8,407 bases of DNA from NCBI GenBank assembly GCA_039933175.1, contig JBDTOR010000108.1, positions 1 to 8,407 of the forward strand. The letters are read 5' to 3'. The notes under the pieces are model-generated. The model searched no databases and was not told the origin of the DNA. It was given only the letters and a program-made list of their open reading frames with translations. How positions within the stretch are numbered: the stretch's first letter is position 1; every line of letters starts with the position of its first letter. This document shows, in pieces, positions 1 to 5,892 of the stretch. Source of the stretch: Hyphomicrobium_A sp039933175. GTDB taxonomy: Bacteria > Pseudomonadota > Alphaproteobacteria > Rhizobiales > Hyphomicrobiaceae. The translations under genes were made by a program, and so were the position numbers.

Positions 1-90
1 CGCCGCGCCACCGGCGAGTGGGCCGACCACATTGCCCTGCGTACGATCGAGACATCGAGCGTGGTGGAGATCGCGCCGCGCGCCGCTTGA
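1..90 (+). CDS. C-terminal end of an unidentified protein (partial)
   Basis: The first 29 codons of plus frame 1 are open and end in TGA at 88-90. About 25 of the 29 end in G or C, which is the codon bias of a real gene in this GC-rich DNA. The translated tail includes the stretch HIALRTIETSSVVEIAPRAA just before the stop. The start lies outside the window and I do not recognise the family from so short a tail. It is the only gene supported on the plus strand and it converges on ycjF, with a hairpin-rich gap (91-306) between the two stops. Confidence 0.55.
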   Translation, partial: RRATGEWADHIALRTIETSSVVEIAPRAA

Positions 91-112
91 TTTGCTACTG
101 ACACGAGCCGCG

Positions 113-140
113 GCGTCGCGCTCAAGATCTGAGCGGACGC
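113..140. other. Bulged 11-bp hairpin in the convergent gap, possible terminator
   Basis: GCGTC (113-117) pairs with GACGC (136-140), and CGCTCA (119-124) pairs with TGAGCG (130-135). There is one unpaired G at 118 and a five-base loop AGATC. It lies 22 bases after the stop of the plus-strand partial gene. No T-run follows on either strand, so it does not meet the rule for an intrinsic terminator. It could still protect or define the 3' end of the plus-strand transcript. Confidence 0.45.
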
Positions 141-150
141 AAGTTGATAG

Positions 151-265
151 CCGCGCCAACGGCGCGGGGCGCCTTGCACCCTGGCTGCCTTCGGCAGCTA
201 GGAGGCGTCTTCCACTTCGCCCGCGAAGCGGGCCAAGGCCCAAGGGGCCTCGCGCCTCAGGCGCG
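151..265. other. Cluster of five tandem triloop hairpins
   Basis: Five perfect inverted repeats follow one another, each with exactly three bases between its arms: CCGCGCC-AAC-GGCGCGG (151-167), GCTGCC-TTC-GGCAGC (184-198), GCCCGC-GAA-GCGGGC (219-233), GGCCC-AAG-GGGCC (237-249) and CGCGCC-TCA-GGCGCG (251-265). Some can pair in other ways, for example GGCGC-GGG-GCGCC at 161-173. No T-run is present on either strand. The cluster occupies most of the gap between two convergent stops. It may block read-through in both directions, belong to a structured RNA, or be a degenerate intergenic repeat. The pairing is seen directly; the role is unknown. Confidence 0.5.
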
Positions 266-306
266 GCCATCAGCTGGCGCGGTGCCACCCGCATGCAAAG
301 CTTCTT

Positions 307-1350
307 TCAGCTCGTGTCACGAACAGAGGTCGCGTTGCGGCGGAAGGCTTCGGCCAGCATATCGCGTGCGCGCACCGGCGGGGCCGTGATGAACGGCAGC
401 GGCCGGCACACCTCGACACCCGCGGCACCGACGCGAGCCGTCAGCGCGCCGTTGAAGGCGCCCTCGCCCAAGCGTCGCGACAGACGCCGCAATAGATCCT
501 GGCCGAGGAACTGCCCGACGAGATCGTCGGTCAACGCGACGCCGCCAGTCGCGATGATGTGGCCGACGACAAGTTTGCCCAGGCGTAGTGCGCCGAGCGG
601 CCCCGGGCGGCCGCCGTACAACCCGGCGATGGCACGCAGCATGCGCAGGTTCTCGATCAGCACGTAGACCATGGCGATCCAGGCCATCGGGCTGATGGCC
701 GTCACCATGCCGATGCGCTTGGCCGCCGCCAGCACCGTCCGGCGCGCCTCCTGATCGAGCGGCATGATCAGCTCGCGGTCGGCGAGCGCCAGGAGATCGC
801 CGGGGTTGAGCACCGACCGCTCATGCTCGGCAAAGCGCGCCAGCGGCCATTGCAGATCGGGTCGGCCACCGAGCACGTTCTTCAGATGGCGAACGGCGCG
901 CCGTTCGCTGGCGGCATCGTTCTCGTTGAGCGCGTGCGTCACTTCCTTGCGCAAGGCGCCGAGGCGCGCCAGGCGGAACATGCCGAAAATCTCACGCAAG
1001 ACGAGCACTAGAGCCGAGAAACCGACCAGGCAAAGCAGCGCGAAGGCGATCCAGCCGACCCAGTCCTGCCGCGCCAGCGCGACATCGACGTAGCGCGCGA
1101 ACCACATGGTTGTGGCGAGGACGATGAGCCCCAGCATGCCCGACAGCAGTACGCCGCCCCAGCGGATGCCGCGCGATAGGTCTGCGACCGTTGGGCGGAC
1201 GGTGGTGCGCGCGGCCTGCCGCCGGCGGCGGGCGGCGAGGGGCGCGGTATCGACGGGCGGCTCCGCTGGCTTCTCGGCCGCGGCGGCGCGCAGTGCCGGG
1301 TCGTCGGGGGCAAAGGCGCGTGGACGGCGGATGTCGGTGTCTGACGTCAT
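307..1350 (-). CDS. ycjF: YcjF-family inner-membrane protein (DUF697)
   Basis: A 347-residue protein of the YcjF family, normally encoded next to YcjX; its biochemical role is not established. The N-terminus is polar and rich in Pro, Ala and Arg up to about residue 63. Two membrane spans follow, at about 66-84 and 98-118. The C-terminal half has the family signature: SPMAWIAMVYVLIENLRMLR (220-239), a YGGRPG turn (245-250), NGALTARVG (300-308) and CRPLPF (315-320). The ATG is preceded seven bases upstream by a weak GGGA (1358-1361). That site lies inside the 3' arm of the adjacent long hairpin, which ends two bases before the ATG. The upstream reading frame is closed by a TGA within the same hairpin, so no longer N-terminus is possible. 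It is the last minus-strand gene of the ycjX-ycjF unit. Confidence 0.9.
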   Translation of the reverse strand: MTSDTDIRRPRAFAPDDPALRAAAAEKPAEPPVDTAPLAARRRRQAARTTVRPTVADLSRGIRWGGVLLSGMLGLIVLATTMWFARYVDVALARQDWVGWIAFALLCLVGFSALVLVLREIFGMFRLARLGALRKEVTHALNENDAASERRAVRHLKNVLGGRPDLQWPLARFAEHERSVLNPGDLLALADRELIMPLDQEARRTVLAAAKRIGMVTAISPMAWIAMVYVLIENLRMLRAIAGLYGGRPGPLGALRLGKLVVGHIIATGGVALTDDLVGQFLGQDLLRRLSRRLGEGAFNGALTARVGAAGVEVCRPLPFITAPPVRARDMLAEAFRRNATSVRDTS

Positions 1351-1352
1351 GC

Positions 1353-1428
1353 GAGTGTCCCGATCTCGAAGTTCGCCTGAGTTCGCTGCTGGGCACCGGA
1401 GCGAACTTCGAGATCATAAGGGACACTC
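1353..1428. repeat. Long imperfect palindrome 1, over the ycjF ribosome binding site
   Basis: The left arm is GAGTGTCCC followed by GATCTCGAAGTTCGC (1353-1376). The right arm, 1401-1428, is its exact reverse complement except for an inserted ATAA at 1416-1419. All 24 positions pair, across a 24-base loop. GTTCGC recurs in the loop at 1381-1386, giving the right arm a second possible partner. In the minus-strand transcript the 3' arm ends two bases before the ycjF start and contains its only Shine-Dalgarno-like bases. The inner 15-mer matches that of palindrome 2 at 12 of 15 positions. Confidence 0.85.
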
Positions 1429-1442
1429 AAGGTCATATGTCT

Positions 1443-1520
1443 GCTCGCATGATTCAGATCGAGAAATTCGCTCGATCCCTGACCGCAGATGGTGGCGAAT
1501 TTCTCGATCATCATGCGAGC
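1443..1520. repeat. Long imperfect palindrome 2, overlapping the ycjX stop codon
   Basis: The left arm is GCTCGCATGAT, then TCA (1454-1456), then GATCGAGAAATTCGC (ending 1471). The right arm, 1495-1520, is the exact reverse complement without the TCA. All 26 positions pair, across a 23-base loop. The plan matches palindrome 1: outer stem of 9-11 bp, one-sided bulge of 3-4 bases, inner stem of 15 bp, loop of 23-24 bases. Fourteen bases separate the two elements. On the minus strand the element begins at the last base of the ycjX Trp codon, so the final Leu, Ala and TGA stop of ycjX lie inside it. Confidence 0.85.
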
Positions 1521-2980
1521 CAATCCGCGAGCAGAAAATCGAGGGCACGGTCGAGCCGGATATGCGGCAGGGGCGGCGCTTCGCCATCGACGCCCGGCGG
1601 CAGCAGCCGTGGCGGCCGGAAGCGTACGAAGTGCAAGCCGGCCGGTGCGGCGTCGGGCTTCAAGGCGTTGAGCGGGTTGACCGGCAGATCGCCGGGGAAC
1701 ACCGCTGCCTCGGTCTTGCCGTCGAACACCTTGCCGCCGATGCGCTCGCCCGGCATCGGCACGCCGACGATGCACGGCAGCCATTCGTTGCCTACCTTGG
1801 CGTCGGTCTCGCGCGTCGCGCGCAAGGCGGCGAGCGCCTGCACACCGACGTCGGCGCCGGCATCCGAGGCGCGGCCCATGGCGCGGTCGGTGATGACGCG
1901 CAGGATCGCCTCGAGCCGGTCATGGCTCGACGAGTGGATGTGGTCGGCCTTGGTGGCCGCGAACAACAGCTTGTCGATGCGGCGCACGAACAGCGCGCTC
2001 AGCCAGTTGGAGGAACCGGCGCGAAACACGCGCAGGATAGCTTCGAGCGCGCGCTGCAGATCGACGACGGCATCGCCACCTTCGTTGAGCGGCCCGAGAA
2101 CGTCGACGAGCACGATCTGCCGGTCGAGGCGGCTGAAGTGGTCGCGGAAGAACGGCTGCACGACGTGCGATTTATAGCTCTCGAAGCGCCGCGCCATCAT
2201 GGCGGCGAGTGAGGAGCGCGCATAGCTCGGCTTGGCGCCAAGCGCGAGGGGACAGAAGGTAAGGAGAGGCGAGCCCTCGAGGTCGCCCGGCAACAGGAAG
2301 CGCCCCGGACCCGTCGTGTGCAGCACGTGGTCGTCGGCGCGGGCGGCCTTGAGGTAGGCGGCGAACAGGTTGGCGCCGCGCAGCGCGATCTGCTCGTCCT
2401 TCGGCCCGTTGGCATCGACGGTCGATAGAAATTCGCGCCACGCCTTGGAGTGCGTCTGCCGCCGCGGCGCTGCCGCCTGTTCGACCGCCTCGGCGCACCA
2501 TTGCTCGTAGCTCATGTCGAGCAGCGGCAGGTCGATCAGCCACTCGCCGGGATAATCGACGACGTCGAGGTTGAGCCGCGAGATGCCGAAGGCGCGGCGC
2601 AGCGCACTGGCGGATTTGAACTCGATGGTGATGCGCACCTGGCTCAGGCGCCGCGTGCTCTCCGGCCACTCGGGCGGATCGCGCGAAAGCGCATCGAGGT
2701 GTGCCTCGTAGTCGAAGCGCGGCACCGCGTCGTCGGGCTGCGGCTCGAGATAGGCGCGCTCGATGCGCCCCTCGGCCTCGGGCATGAAGAAAGGCAGGCG
2801 GCCGCCGGAGACGAGATTGCGGATGAGCGCGGTGATGAAGATGGTCTTGCCGGCGCGAGACAGCCCGGTGACGCCGAGCCGCAGCGTGGGCGTCATCATG
2901 TCGGTCAACATGGCGCCGGCGCGGTGCCAAGCCTGGCGCGTGGGGTCGTCTAGATCGGAACCGGACTCTGATGCTGACAA
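1511..2980 (-). CDS. ycjX: YcjX-family P-loop NTPase (DUF463)
   Basis: A 489-residue cytoplasmic GTPase-like protein of the YcjX family, which is stress-linked and of unknown substrate. The phosphate-binding loop GLSRAGKT is at residues 39-46, within the family signature LGVTGLSRAGKTIFITALI. DVVDYPGEW (139-147) is the expected switch/Walker-B region. RQIVLVDVLGPLNEG (287-301) is a conserved family block, and TKAD (343-346) sits where a G-protein base-recognition motif is expected. The start is TTG: no ATG or GTG lies between it and an upstream in-frame TAA, a GAGAGG site precedes it by six bases, and the distance to the P-loop fits the family. The stop is embedded in palindrome 2. YcjF follows after about 160 bases, an unusually long gap for this pair. 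Confidence 0.92.
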   Translation of the reverse strand: MSASESGSDLDDPTRQAWHRAGAMLTDMMTPTLRLGVTGLSRAGKTIFITALIRNLVSGGRLPFFMPEAEGRIERAYLEPQPDDAVPRFDYEAHLDALSRDPPEWPESTRRLSQVRITIEFKSASALRRAFGISRLNLDVVDYPGEWLIDLPLLDMSYEQWCAEAVEQAAAPRRQTHSKAWREFLSTVDANGPKDEQIALRGANLFAAYLKAARADDHVLHTTGPGRFLLPGDLEGSPLLTFCPLALGAKPSYARSSLAAMMARRFESYKSHVVQPFFRDHFSRLDRQIVLVDVLGPLNEGGDAVVDLQRALEAILRVFRAGSSNWLSALFVRRIDKLLFAATKADHIHSSSHDRLEAILRVITDRAMGRASDAGADVGVQALAALRATRETDAKVGNEWLPCIVGVPMPGERIGGKVFDGKTEAAVFPGDLPVNPLNALKPDAAPAGLHFVRFRPPRLLPPGVDGEAPPLPHIRLDRALDFLLADWLA

Positions 2981-2986
2981 GGGGGG

Positions 2987-2992
2987 CCTCTC
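2987..2992 (-). promoter_or_regulatory. Ribosome binding site for the TTG start of ycjX
   Basis: GAGAGG on the minus strand lies six bases before TTG at 2980; the spacer is a run of six C. It supports the TTG as the true start, since the first internal ATG (residue 24) would leave only 15 residues before the P-loop. Confidence 0.5.
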
Positions 2993-3069
2993 AGGGTCCC
3001 CTTAGCTAGTGCGAGTTAGGCGCCGCGGCAAGTTGCGAGGGCAATTCGCCGGCAGCGCCGAGGGCGGCG

Positions 3070-3156
3070 TCAGCCGTAGAAAATGACCAGTACGCCGGCA
3101 GCCATCACCGTCATTCCCATGAGGATGATCAAGCCGCTACGAATGAACTCTGCCAT
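3070..3156 (-). CDS. 28-residue single-span membrane protein
   Basis: A small ORF encodes 28 residues. MAEFIRSG is a short polar start with one Arg, followed from residue 9 by LIILMGMTVMAAGVLVIFYG, one uninterrupted hydrophobic stretch to the C-terminus. That is long enough to cross the membrane once, probably with the Arg-bearing N-terminus in the cytoplasm. A strong site, GGTGGAG (3164-3170), ends seven bases before the ATG, the best-placed ribosome binding site in this half of the window. The stop is TGA. It lies between an unrecognised membrane-anchored protein and ycjX, in the same direction, 89 bases before the ycjX start. I do not recognise a family. It might act with YcjX/YcjF or be independent; nothing in the sequence decides this. 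Confidence 0.65.
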   Translation of the reverse strand: MAEFIRSGLIILMGMTVMAAGVLVIFYG

Positions 3157-3163
3157 GACTAGT

Positions 3164-3170
3164 CTCCACC
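3164..3170 (-). promoter_or_regulatory. Ribosome binding site of the small membrane protein
   Basis: GGTGGAG on the minus strand, with a seven-base spacer to the ATG at 3156. Its quality and spacing are the main reason to believe the 28-codon ORF is translated. Confidence 0.6.
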
Positions 3171-3295
3171 TGCGTCCGGTGTTCTCATGCTTGCAGCTTA
3201 GGTGTGAGCCGTTGAACGTCCGCTGAAGCGGCGCGTCAGGCTCTGTTCATATTGGCGAACTGCAGCTCCGCAAATCGGTGCGCAAGCCGAACTCA

Positions 3296-3994
3296 CTATG
3301 GGACGCTAGGCCCCCCGCTTTCCGCCGCAGGTACGGCGGTCCACCCCTTCTCGGGCATGGAAATCGTGATGCGTCGCGAGCCTAGCTGCTGCTCGGAGAC
3401 CCAAGGCAGCGTCCGCTCAAACACGACCGGCGCTGGCTTGGAGCCGAGCACGCGATCGACGAAGTCGGGTCTCGCCGGCGCCGCGGTGACCAGGCTCAGC
3501 GAGAACCGGTAGTCGCCGGCTTCCTCCGCCAGCTTGGGCAGCGGATTGCCGACGGGGTAGAAGCGCACCGTGTCGCTGAACGTGCCGTGTCCGGGAATGG
3601 ACAACGGCGCGAACGAGCGGTTGGGCGCGTCCGGATCGACCTGATGCTCGCCGAGGAAGGCGCTGTAGTAGCGCTTCACCCGCTTCGTCTTCAGATCCTC
3701 GACGGAGAGTTCCATCGAGAGAACGGTGCCCGTGCGGGCGCCCGAGTTGGTGACGGTGATCGGAACGACGAACAGTTCCGTGTCGCCGCCGCCGTCGCGG
3801 GCGTATTGAATGACCGGCGGAATGAAGATCTCCAGCTCCGCTGTCTTGAAGCTCGCCTCGTAGAGAGAGAATGCGGACAAAACGAGGGCAACGGCCGACA
3901 AGATGGTCGCGTGTAACCCGCCGTAACCACTGTTGACGACGATGCTCGAAAGCACAGCATCGCTCGGCCCGGGCGGCGGGTTGTTCGGTGTCAT
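3296..3994 (-). CDS. Unrecognised membrane-anchored protein with a beta-rich domain
   Basis: A 232-residue protein of no family I can name. Residues 1-26 are polar and Pro-rich (MTPNNPPPGPSD at the start). Residues about 27-45 form one hydrophobic span, HATILSAVALVLSAFSLYEA. The rest is soluble and rich in alternating hydrophobic residues, including ELEIFIPPVIQYARDGGG (53-70) and FVVPITVTNSGARTGTVLSM, as expected of an immunoglobulin-like beta-sandwich. No catalytic motif or cysteine pair is apparent. ATG at 3994 is preferred because GGAG (4004-4007) precedes it by nine bases; a GTG five codons upstream (4009) overlaps that site. It lies 45 bases after the hydroxy-acid oxidase stop on the same strand and could be cotranscribed with it. 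It is a hypothetical protein, probably anchored in the inner membrane. Confidence 0.75.
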   Translation of the reverse strand: MTPNNPPPGPSDAVLSSIVVNSGYGGLHATILSAVALVLSAFSLYEASFKTAELEIFIPPVIQYARDGGGDTELFVVPITVTNSGARTGTVLSMELSVEDLKTKRVKRYYSAFLGEHQVDPDAPNRSFAPLSIPGHGTFSDTVRFYPVGNPLPKLAEEAGDYRFSLSLVTAAPARPDFVDRVLGSKPAPVVFERTLPWVSEQQLGSRRITISMPEKGWTAVPAAESGGPSVP

Positions 3995-4003
3995 CGCGGC
4001 TAA

Positions 4004-4007
4004 CTCC
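4004..4007 (-). promoter_or_regulatory. GGAG site deciding the start of the 232-residue protein
   Basis: GGAG on the minus strand lies nine bases before ATG at 3994 and overlaps the alternative GTG codon (4007-4009). This favours the ATG and a protein five residues shorter than the longest reading frame. Confidence 0.5.
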
Positions 4008-4039
4008 ACTCGTGTACAAATGCTCGATAGGCTCGGCGA

Positions 4040-5128
4040 TCAGTCACTCTTGCGAATGAGTTGGGGCCCGATGTCGGCCACAGTGTGGCATCCGGTGAGG
4101 GCCATCGCGATCTCAAACTCGTCGCGCAGTATCCTGAGAACGTGCGCCGCGCCAAGCACGCCGTCGACGGTCAGCCCGTAGATAATCGGCCGGCCGATGA
4201 GCACACCGCTTGCTCCGCGCGCCATCGCCTTGAGCACGTCTGTGCCGCGGCGAATGCCGCCGTCGAGCAGTAGCGGAATGCGCCCGCCCGTGGCTTCGAC
4301 GATCTCCGGCAGCACATCGATGGTGGCCGGCAACGTATCGAGGGTGCGCCCGCCGTGATTTGAGACGATGATCCCATCGAGACCGAGCTCGACGACCCGG
4401 ACGGCGTCCTCGCCGGTGACAATCCCTTTGAGGACGATCGGCAGTTTCGTCTGCGACTTGAGCCAGGCGATATCGTCCCAAGTCGTCGCGATAGCCATGA
4501 AGTGATCGAACACGATGCTTGCGTCGCGCTCCAGCGCGGATGGCAACGTCGAGGGCAAGCCCTCCATGTTCACCGCCGCAATGCCGGGCGGTAGCTCGAA
4601 ACCGGCACGGTGCTCGCGTGTGCGCACGCCGTTGACCGGAGCGTCAACCGTGACGACGAGCACTTCGAAGCCGGCGTCCTCGGCCCTTCTGACGAGCTGC
4701 ATCGTGGCGGCCTTGGTGGGCTGCACGTAGAGCTGGAACCAGCGGCAGGTGGCGCCGGCGCGGTACGCCGCCTCCATGGAAACGCTGGCCTGGGCGCTCA
4801 GCACCATGCAGGCGTCCTGCGCCTCGGCGGCGATGGCGGTGGCGATCTCGCCGTCCGGGTGCGCCAGCTTCTGCAGGGACATCGGCGCGATGAAGATCGG
4901 ATGCTTATGCTCGCGGCCGAAGAGGGAGATGCGCGTGTGTCCACCGCTGCCGCCACGCAACACGCGTGGTCTCAGGGCGAGCTTGTCGAAGCCCTCTCGG
5001 TTCCAGCGCATGGTGATTTCGTCGGCGCCGCCACCGGCAAAGAAGGCGAGCGCGTTGGCATCGAGGCGCTCGTGGGCAATCCGCTCGTAGTCGGCAAGGC
5101 AGACGGGGCGTGTCAAAGGCTCCGACAC
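4040..5128 (-). CDS. FMN-dependent alpha-hydroxy-acid oxidase/dehydrogenase
   Basis: A 362-residue TIM-barrel flavoprotein of the glycolate oxidase / L-lactate dehydrogenase family, which oxidises a 2-hydroxy acid to the 2-keto acid with FMN. Expected active-site residues are present: Tyr14 in ADYERIA, Tyr134 in FQLYV, Lys234 in VLKG, and the His base and substrate Arg in SNHGGRTLD (His258, Arg261). DGGIRRGTDVLKAMARGA (289-306) and GRP (312-314) form the FMN phosphate site. The usual SNHGxRQLD has Gln where this protein has Thr262. Substrate (glycolate, lactate, other) and electron acceptor cannot be read from sequence. GTG at 5128 is the preferred start: it is one base after the hydroxylase stop, the family begins near this point, and an ATG at 5203 would need 74 bases of overlap. 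No good ribosome binding site precedes it, suggesting translational coupling. Confidence 0.9.
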   Translation of the reverse strand: MSEPLTRPVCLADYERIAHERLDANALAFFAGGGADEITMRWNREGFDKLALRPRVLRGGSGGHTRISLFGREHKHPIFIAPMSLQKLAHPDGEIATAIAAEAQDACMVLSAQASVSMEAAYRAGATCRWFQLYVQPTKAATMQLVRRAEDAGFEVLVVTVDAPVNGVRTREHRAGFELPPGIAAVNMEGLPSTLPSALERDASIVFDHFMAIATTWDDIAWLKSQTKLPIVLKGIVTGEDAVRVVELGLDGIIVSNHGGRTLDTLPATIDVLPEIVEATGGRIPLLLDGGIRRGTDVLKAMARGASGVLIGRPIIYGLTVDGVLGAAHVLRILRDEFEIAMALTGCHTVADIGPQLIRKSD

Positions 5129-5129
5129 T

Positions 5130-5813
5130 TCACGTTTCTGCCCAGTAGCGGAGCATGTTGTGATAAATGCCGCCGAGCCGCACGACCTCCGGGTTTTCCA
5201 CACCGAGCGTCGTCGTCAATTTCTGGATCGTCTGATCAAGGTCAAACAGCAGGCGGCGCGCGCTCTCCTCGCGCACCATGCTTTGCACCCAGAAAAACGA
5301 GGCAACGCGATAGCCGCGCGTCACGGGGTTGACGTGGTGCAGGCTCGTCGCTGGATAGAGAACCGCGTCCCCGGCCGACAGCTTCACCTGGTGCGTGCCG
5401 TAGTCGTCCACGACGCACAGCTCGCCGCCGTCGTACTCGTCGGGTTCGGCGAGAAACAGCGTGCATGACACGTCGGTGCGCATGCGCATGCCGGTTCCGG
5501 GAATGCCGCGAATGGAGCCATCCACATGGCTGCCGAAGAATTGCCCGCTGCCGTAGCGATTGAACATGGGCGGCAGTACGCGCAAGGGAAGAGCGAATGA
5601 GATGAACAGCGGGGTCTGGGACAGCGCCTGCAGCACCATCTCACCGAGCTGCCGCGCCTCCGGCGAATTCTCCGGAAGCTGCATGTTCTGCTTCACGGCC
5701 GCAGCGTGGGCACCTGCCGTCCCGCGCCCATCGATCCACTTGGCGTCGTCGATGATCTTGCGGCAGGCGGCGACCTGCTCTTTGGTCAGTACCTTGGGAA
5801 CCTGAATCTGCAC
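5130..5813 (-). CDS. piuC: PKHD-type Fe(II)/2-oxoglutarate hydroxylase (PiuC/YbiX)
   Basis: A 227-residue cytoplasmic dioxygenase matching YbiX/PiuC over its whole length. Metal ligands are His96 and Asp98 in FGSHVDG and His159 in SLHHV; Arg169 in TRGYR is the expected 2-oxoglutarate contact. MFNRYGSGQFFG (83-94) and DEYDGGELCV (125-134) are family blocks, and the C-terminus (IYHNMLRYWAET) resembles the E. coli YHNLLREWSEI end. The family is usually encoded beside a Fiu/PiuA siderophore receptor, as here, and is thought to help catecholate-siderophore iron use, though its substrate is unknown. The start is GTG with a weak upstream GAAGAGA (5819-5825). There is no room for a separate promoter between that site and the terminator upstream, so expression probably depends on read-through or a promoter inside the receptor gene. 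Confidence 0.93.
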   Translation of the reverse strand: MQIQVPKVLTKEQVAACRKIIDDAKWIDGRGTAGAHAAAVKQNMQLPENSPEARQLGEMVLQALSQTPLFISFALPLRVLPPMFNRYGSGQFFGSHVDGSIRGIPGTGMRMRTDVSCTLFLAEPDEYDGGELCVVDDYGTHQVKLSAGDAVLYPATSLHHVNPVTRGYRVASFFWVQSMVREESARRLLFDLDQTIQKLTTTLGVENPEVVRLGGIYHNMLRYWAET

Positions 5814-5825
5814 GCGCGTCTCTTC

Positions 5826-5863
5826 AAATAAAAGCCTACGGGCACTGGGGCGCCCGTAGGTTT
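5826..5863 (-). terminator. Intrinsic terminator between the receptor and hydroxylase genes
   Basis: CCTACGGGC (5835-5843) and GCCCGTAGG (5852-5860) form a perfect 9-bp stem with an eight-base loop; adjacent bases extend it to about 12 bp with one G-T pair. On the minus strand the stem is followed by CTTTTATTT, a good U-tract. The hairpin lies 29 bases after the receptor stop and ends just before the hydroxylase ribosome binding site. It should end or weaken receptor transcription before piuC. On the plus strand only TTTA follows, so action in that direction is doubtful. Confidence 0.8.
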
Positions 5864-5892
5864 AGCAGATCGTGCGCTGACCGAGAGCGATC

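Noticed and set aside
1353..1520. Insertion sequence ends or a CRISPR array
   Set aside because: No transposase, no target duplication that I can see, and no regular direct repeats with unique spacers; the structure is two palindromes.
1106..2212. Long plus-strand open frames opposite ycjF and ycjX
   Set aside because: They are antisense to genes with clear family motifs, are rich in Arg, Ser and Ala as expected of shadow frames in GC-rich DNA, and cross the palindromes.
2981..2986. Run of six G between the ycjX ribosome binding site and its start as a phase-variable tract
   Set aside because: Six bases is too short to suggest frequent slippage, and the DNA is GC-rich.
3003..3031. Possible ycjX promoter: TTGCCG and TAGCTA separated by 17 bases on the minus strand
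   Set aside because: The -35 matches at only four positions and the -10 at two, which is expected by chance.
3220..3231. CCGCT-GA-AGCGG inverted repeat upstream of the small membrane protein as an operator
   Set aside because: Only a 5-bp arm with a two-base centre and no second copy; too weak to call.
5129..5203. ATG start for the hydroxy-acid oxidase at 5203
   Set aside because: It would add 25 residues unlike the family and overlap the well-conserved C-terminus of the hydroxylase; GTG at 5128 fits better.
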